Shown one piece after another: positions 61,766 to 64,000 of a DNA stretch of 64,000 bases (its first letter is position 1; every line of letters begins with the position of its first letter). The notes beneath the pieces are model-generated. The model did no database searches. It was not told the origin of the DNA and worked only from the letters and a program-made list of their open reading frames with translations. Origin of the DNA: Shewanella electrica. Its GTDB lineage: Bacteria > Pseudomonadota > Gammaproteobacteria > Enterobacterales > Shewanellaceae. The translations under genes were made by a program, and so were the position numbers. The stretch covers positions 310,001-374,000 of the forward strand of contig NZ_JAKOGG010000001.1 of the NCBI RefSeq assembly GCF_022321485.1, in the 5' to 3' direction.

Positions 61766-62303
61766 ATTCTTGGCCGTCCTGTGGCTGTTTAAACACCATG
61801 CCGGTTAATTGTGTTTGCTTAACTGCCTGACGAAACGCATCACTGACGATATAAATGGCGTTCCAACATTGCGCCAGTTGGGTTAAATGCACATCGGTCA
61901 GTTGTTGCTCGTCCAGCACCAGTTTATCAATGCTATCGATAAAACCCTCTTCATCACGCACGAGTTGCGATTGTTGCTCATCTTGCGCGGCATGTTCACC
62001 GAGAAAATGCGCCACATAACGTGGTTGTGGCTCGCCATTATGTTGCCAATTAACCGCAAAACATTGATGCGGAATATCAAACTGTTGCAGCAAGGCGGCG
62101 AGTGGTTGGCTAACGATATGGAGTGCGCCAAATCGTAAGTAGTCGGGCAGGGGAAATTTGCCCTGACTGGTAAATTCCAACGTAGGGAAATCGCCGTTAA
62201 TGGGCGCTGGCAAACTGATTTTGAGCGGCAGTAACTCTTTGATATTGGCGCAGCTAACCGAGTGGTTGTGCGTTATGCCATTTCCATATAGCAAGTAATG
62301 CAT
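61755..62303 (-). CDS. imm11-like (DUF1629-type) immunity protein
   Basis: A 182-residue protein with the layout of the imm11 group: FGALHIVSQPLAALLQQFDI (residues 57-76; position of the S-x-x-L/A-x-x-L-L motif), an acidic FIDSIDKLVLDEQQLTDVHL, and the closing AIYIVSDAFRQAVKQTQLTGMVF. Members are immunity proteins linked to polymorphic toxins. The similarity is by motif order only. It is the promoter-proximal gene of the array, followed upstream by 160 non-coding bases. Confidence 0.65.
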   Translation of the reverse strand: MHYLLYGNGITHNHSVSCANIKELLPLKISLPAPINGDFPTLEFTSQGKFPLPDYLRFGALHIVSQPLAALLQQFDIPHQCFAVNWQHNGEPQPRYVAHFLGEHAAQDEQQSQLVRDEEGFIDSIDKLVLDEQQLTDVHLTQLAQCWNAIYIVSDAFRQAVKQTQLTGMVFKQPQDGQEYGY

Positions 62304-62453
62304 CGGTACGATATGTCATTTTATGTCAGTGTGGGCATTATGTCGGTCATGGCAGCAAAGTGCAATCTTTGTCGCCACAACCCTGTTGGGTAAAGGATGG
62401 TTGTTATTAGTTTGCTAATACAGCCTGCCACTGATTCACATTTTGCCGATGAT

Positions 62454-62475
62454 AGCCCGCATAGCTATGCGGGCT
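62454..62475. repeat. Perfect 22-bp palindrome at the maturase gene end
   Basis: AGCCCGCATAGCTATGCGGGCT is fully self-complementary and includes the stop codon of the radical SAM gene. As RNA it forms a strong hairpin with a small loop. No U-tract follows on the minus strand. Terminator or processing site. Confidence 0.6.
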
Positions 62476-63766
62476 CCGGTTGCTGTAACACCTGCGTGAT
62501 GCCGACCAATATTGGCGCTGCATAATCAAAAAATGTCCGTAAACCGGGGCAGAGATAACTTAGCCCGAGTTCGCCATCTGGAGTTTTGAGTAAGCGGTTT
62601 TTCGGACATTCGCCCCAACACAGTTTCAGGTGCGGACACTGGCGACAATACTCCGGCAAACTGTCACGTTTTGACATGCCAAAGGCTTCCTGCCGAATGG
62701 AAAACGCCATATGGTTGAGTGGCTTATCATTGATATTGCCCAGTTGATATTCGGGATACACAAAATGATCGCATGAATAGACGTTGCCGTCGTGTTCGAT
62801 AGCCAATGCCTTACCGCAGAACTCAGAGGTTACACAGGTTTGTGCCGGTTGCCCCATGGTTTGCGCCACCGCAGTTTCGAACAGATTGACCAATACCTGG
62901 CCTAAGTCGTGATTGACCCAATCTTCAAATACGCAGATCAAAAATTGTCCCCAATCGCGGGCATCCACTGACCAATCGGTAACCACTGACATCGGGTTCC
63001 CCGGTGCTGCGGCTGGGCTACCAATCACGGGCACTGAGCTTTCTGGCCAAAACTGTGGCGCGGTGTTTTGGTAGCTTTTGGGTTCAACACATGGAGTGAA
63101 TTGGATATAGGTGGCACCGAGTTCGCGGGTGAGAAAGCGATACACTTCGATAGGATGTTTGGCGTTGTGGCGGTTTATCACCGTGAGCGCATTAAACGGG
63201 ACTTGATGTTGGCGCAGGCGGGCGGCCGCTTGCATCACAGCATCAAAGGTGGGCTTGCCGCTGCGAGTAACCCGGTACTTGTCGTGCAATTCACGTGGGC
63301 CGTCGATCGACAAGCCAACTAAGAAGTTATGCTGTTTGAGAAAACGACACCAGTCATCGTTGATGAGCAAGCCATTGGTTTGCAGGTCGTTATGAATGGT
63401 TACGCCAGCGGGTTGATATTTTTGCTGTAGCGCGACGATTTTTTCAAAGTAGGGCAGCCCCAATAGCGTGGGTTCGCCACCTTGCCATGAGAACACAATC
63501 TCCGGCGTGTCGTGGCTTTCAATGTAACTGCGAATGTAGGTTTCCAGCGTGTCATCATCCATGACCGTCTGTTTGGGATGATCTAATAACTCCTGCTTAT
63601 GCAGATAGAAACAGTATTGGCAGTCGATATTACATTTGGAGCCACCGGGCTTAGCCATCACGTGAAAATTACGTTGATAAGCCGGATGACCGTTGAGATC
63701 TCTGCTGGCGGTTTTTAGCGGAACTACGGCCAGTCGGGTAGTATCGCTGGTCTGCATGCGCCTCAT
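62465..63766 (-). CDS. Anaerobic sulfatase-maturating radical SAM enzyme
   Basis: A 433-residue radical SAM/SPASM enzyme. The SAM-cluster motif CNIDCQYC is near residue 46 (KPGGSKCNIDCQYCFYLHK), the glycine-rich SWQGGEPTL near 94, and SPASM cysteines follow in SEFCGKALAIEHDGNVYSCDHFVYPEY and YCRQCPHLKLCWGECPKN. This is the anSME set: the enzyme converts a sulfatase active-site Cys or Ser to formylglycine. ATG 63766 has AGGA six bases upstream. It follows a sulfatase gene, its probable substrate. Confidence 0.92.
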   Translation of the reverse strand: MRRMQTSDTTRLAVVPLKTASRDLNGHPAYQRNFHVMAKPGGSKCNIDCQYCFYLHKQELLDHPKQTVMDDDTLETYIRSYIESHDTPEIVFSWQGGEPTLLGLPYFEKIVALQQKYQPAGVTIHNDLQTNGLLINDDWCRFLKQHNFLVGLSIDGPRELHDKYRVTRSGKPTFDAVMQAAARLRQHQVPFNALTVINRHNAKHPIEVYRFLTRELGATYIQFTPCVEPKSYQNTAPQFWPESSVPVIGSPAAAPGNPMSVVTDWSVDARDWGQFLICVFEDWVNHDLGQVLVNLFETAVAQTMGQPAQTCVTSEFCGKALAIEHDGNVYSCDHFVYPEYQLGNINDKPLNHMAFSIRQEAFGMSKRDSLPEYCRQCPHLKLCWGECPKNRLLKTPDGELGLSYLCPGLRTFFDYAAPILVGITQVLQQPEPA

Positions 63767-63785
63767 ATCCAATCCTTTGGTAAGA

Positions 63786-63822
63786 GAAAGATCTCATGCC
63801 ACTAAGATGCACGAGATCTTTC
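63786..63822. repeat. Hairpin between sulfatase and maturase genes
   Basis: GAAAGATCTC (63786-63795) and GAGATCTTTC (63813-63822) form a perfect 10-bp stem with a 17-base loop, between the sulfatase stop and the maturase start. It could partly terminate the sulfatase transcript or stabilise its end. Confidence 0.55.
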
Positions 63823-63836
63823 AGAGGTTATAGCGG

Positions 63837-64000
63837 TTACTCTTGCATTTTACTCATCGCTTTTTCAATGGTTTTGGTCATATCAAACGATGTCCCACCT
63901 TGAGTAGGTGGATATTTGGTAAGAGATTCCACGTGTTGTTGTACGATCTCTTTCACTGGCGCCAGCATCCACGAGATTTTTTGGGTCAGATGGCCGTTGG
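63837..64000 (-). CDS. Sulfatase, 3' end only
   Basis: The last 53 codons are present, reading HLTQKISWMLAPVKEIVQQ, then KYPPTQGGTSFDMTKTIEK and stop at 63837-63839. The segment [F/Y]PP-x-Q-x-x-x-SF near the C-terminus is a frequent end of arylsulfatases of the alkaline phosphatase superfamily. The adjacent maturase gene supports this. The active-site C/S-x-P-x-R motif and the signal peptide lie outside the window. Confidence 0.75.
   Translation of the reverse strand, partial: NGHLTQKISWMLAPVKEIVQQHVESLTKYPPTQGGTSFDMTKTIEKAMSKMQE

Overview
The window looks like a chromosomal segment of a marine gammaproteobacterium of the Shewanella group. Reasons: the order hemA-prfA-prmC-sirB2-sirB1-kdsA, a periplasmic tetraheme flavocytochrome c fumarate reductase, a Na+-translocating NADH:quinone reductase operon followed by apbE and nqrM, paired bacterioferritins, luxS, and GlyGly-type C-terminal sorting tails. 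Species assignment is inference; no rRNA or tRNA gene was recognised.

Region 1 (1-6.7 kb) is housekeeping: translation release (prfA, prmC), sirB2/sirB1, a DUF819 membrane protein, kdsA and an EamA transporter. Region 2 (6.7-12 kb) is a possible respiratory module: the flavocytochrome diverges from a porin, a LysR regulator and a second DUF819 protein. Region 3 (12-18.7 kb) holds a PanE-like reductase, VanZ-like, YajQ, AmpG, a periplasmic cyclophilin, YajG, a DUF2804-like protein and glutaredoxin 2. Region 4 (18.8-23.7 kb) is a PepSY / response regulator / histidine kinase operon with a DUF3300 protein downstream and a divergent, surface-anchored protein; two matching direct-repeat sites suggest a common operator. 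Region 5 (23.7-26.8 kb) has rlmG, a 266-bp inverted-repeat-bounded element, an AlkB-like dioxygenase, BolA and luxS.

Region 6 (27.4-38.2 kb) carries nqrABCDEF, apbE, nqrM, a bacterioferritin pair behind a Fur-box-like site, a 54-residue ORF and a chemoreceptor. Region 7 (38.4-47.6 kb) has dinB with a LexA box, an AraC regulator, and a five-gene metallophore/peptide-type ABC importer translationally coupled to a TonB-dependent receptor.

Region 8 (47.8-62.3 kb) is the most unusual: about twenty short, tightly packed, mostly overlapping minus-strand genes with no toxin among them. They include SUKH (SMI1/KNR4), CbrC, ADP-ribosylglycohydrolase, KptA, DUF6985-, DUF6678-, DUF6331- and imm11-like proteins and many unrecognised ones. 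This has the form of a polyimmunity locus, a store of immunity genes against polymorphic or contact-dependent toxins. One SUKH gene is broken by a single-base frameshift, one small gene lies between direct repeats, and a PepSY membrane protein sits inside the array. The window ends with an anaerobic sulfatase-maturase-type radical SAM enzyme and the 3' end of a sulfatase, its probable substrate.
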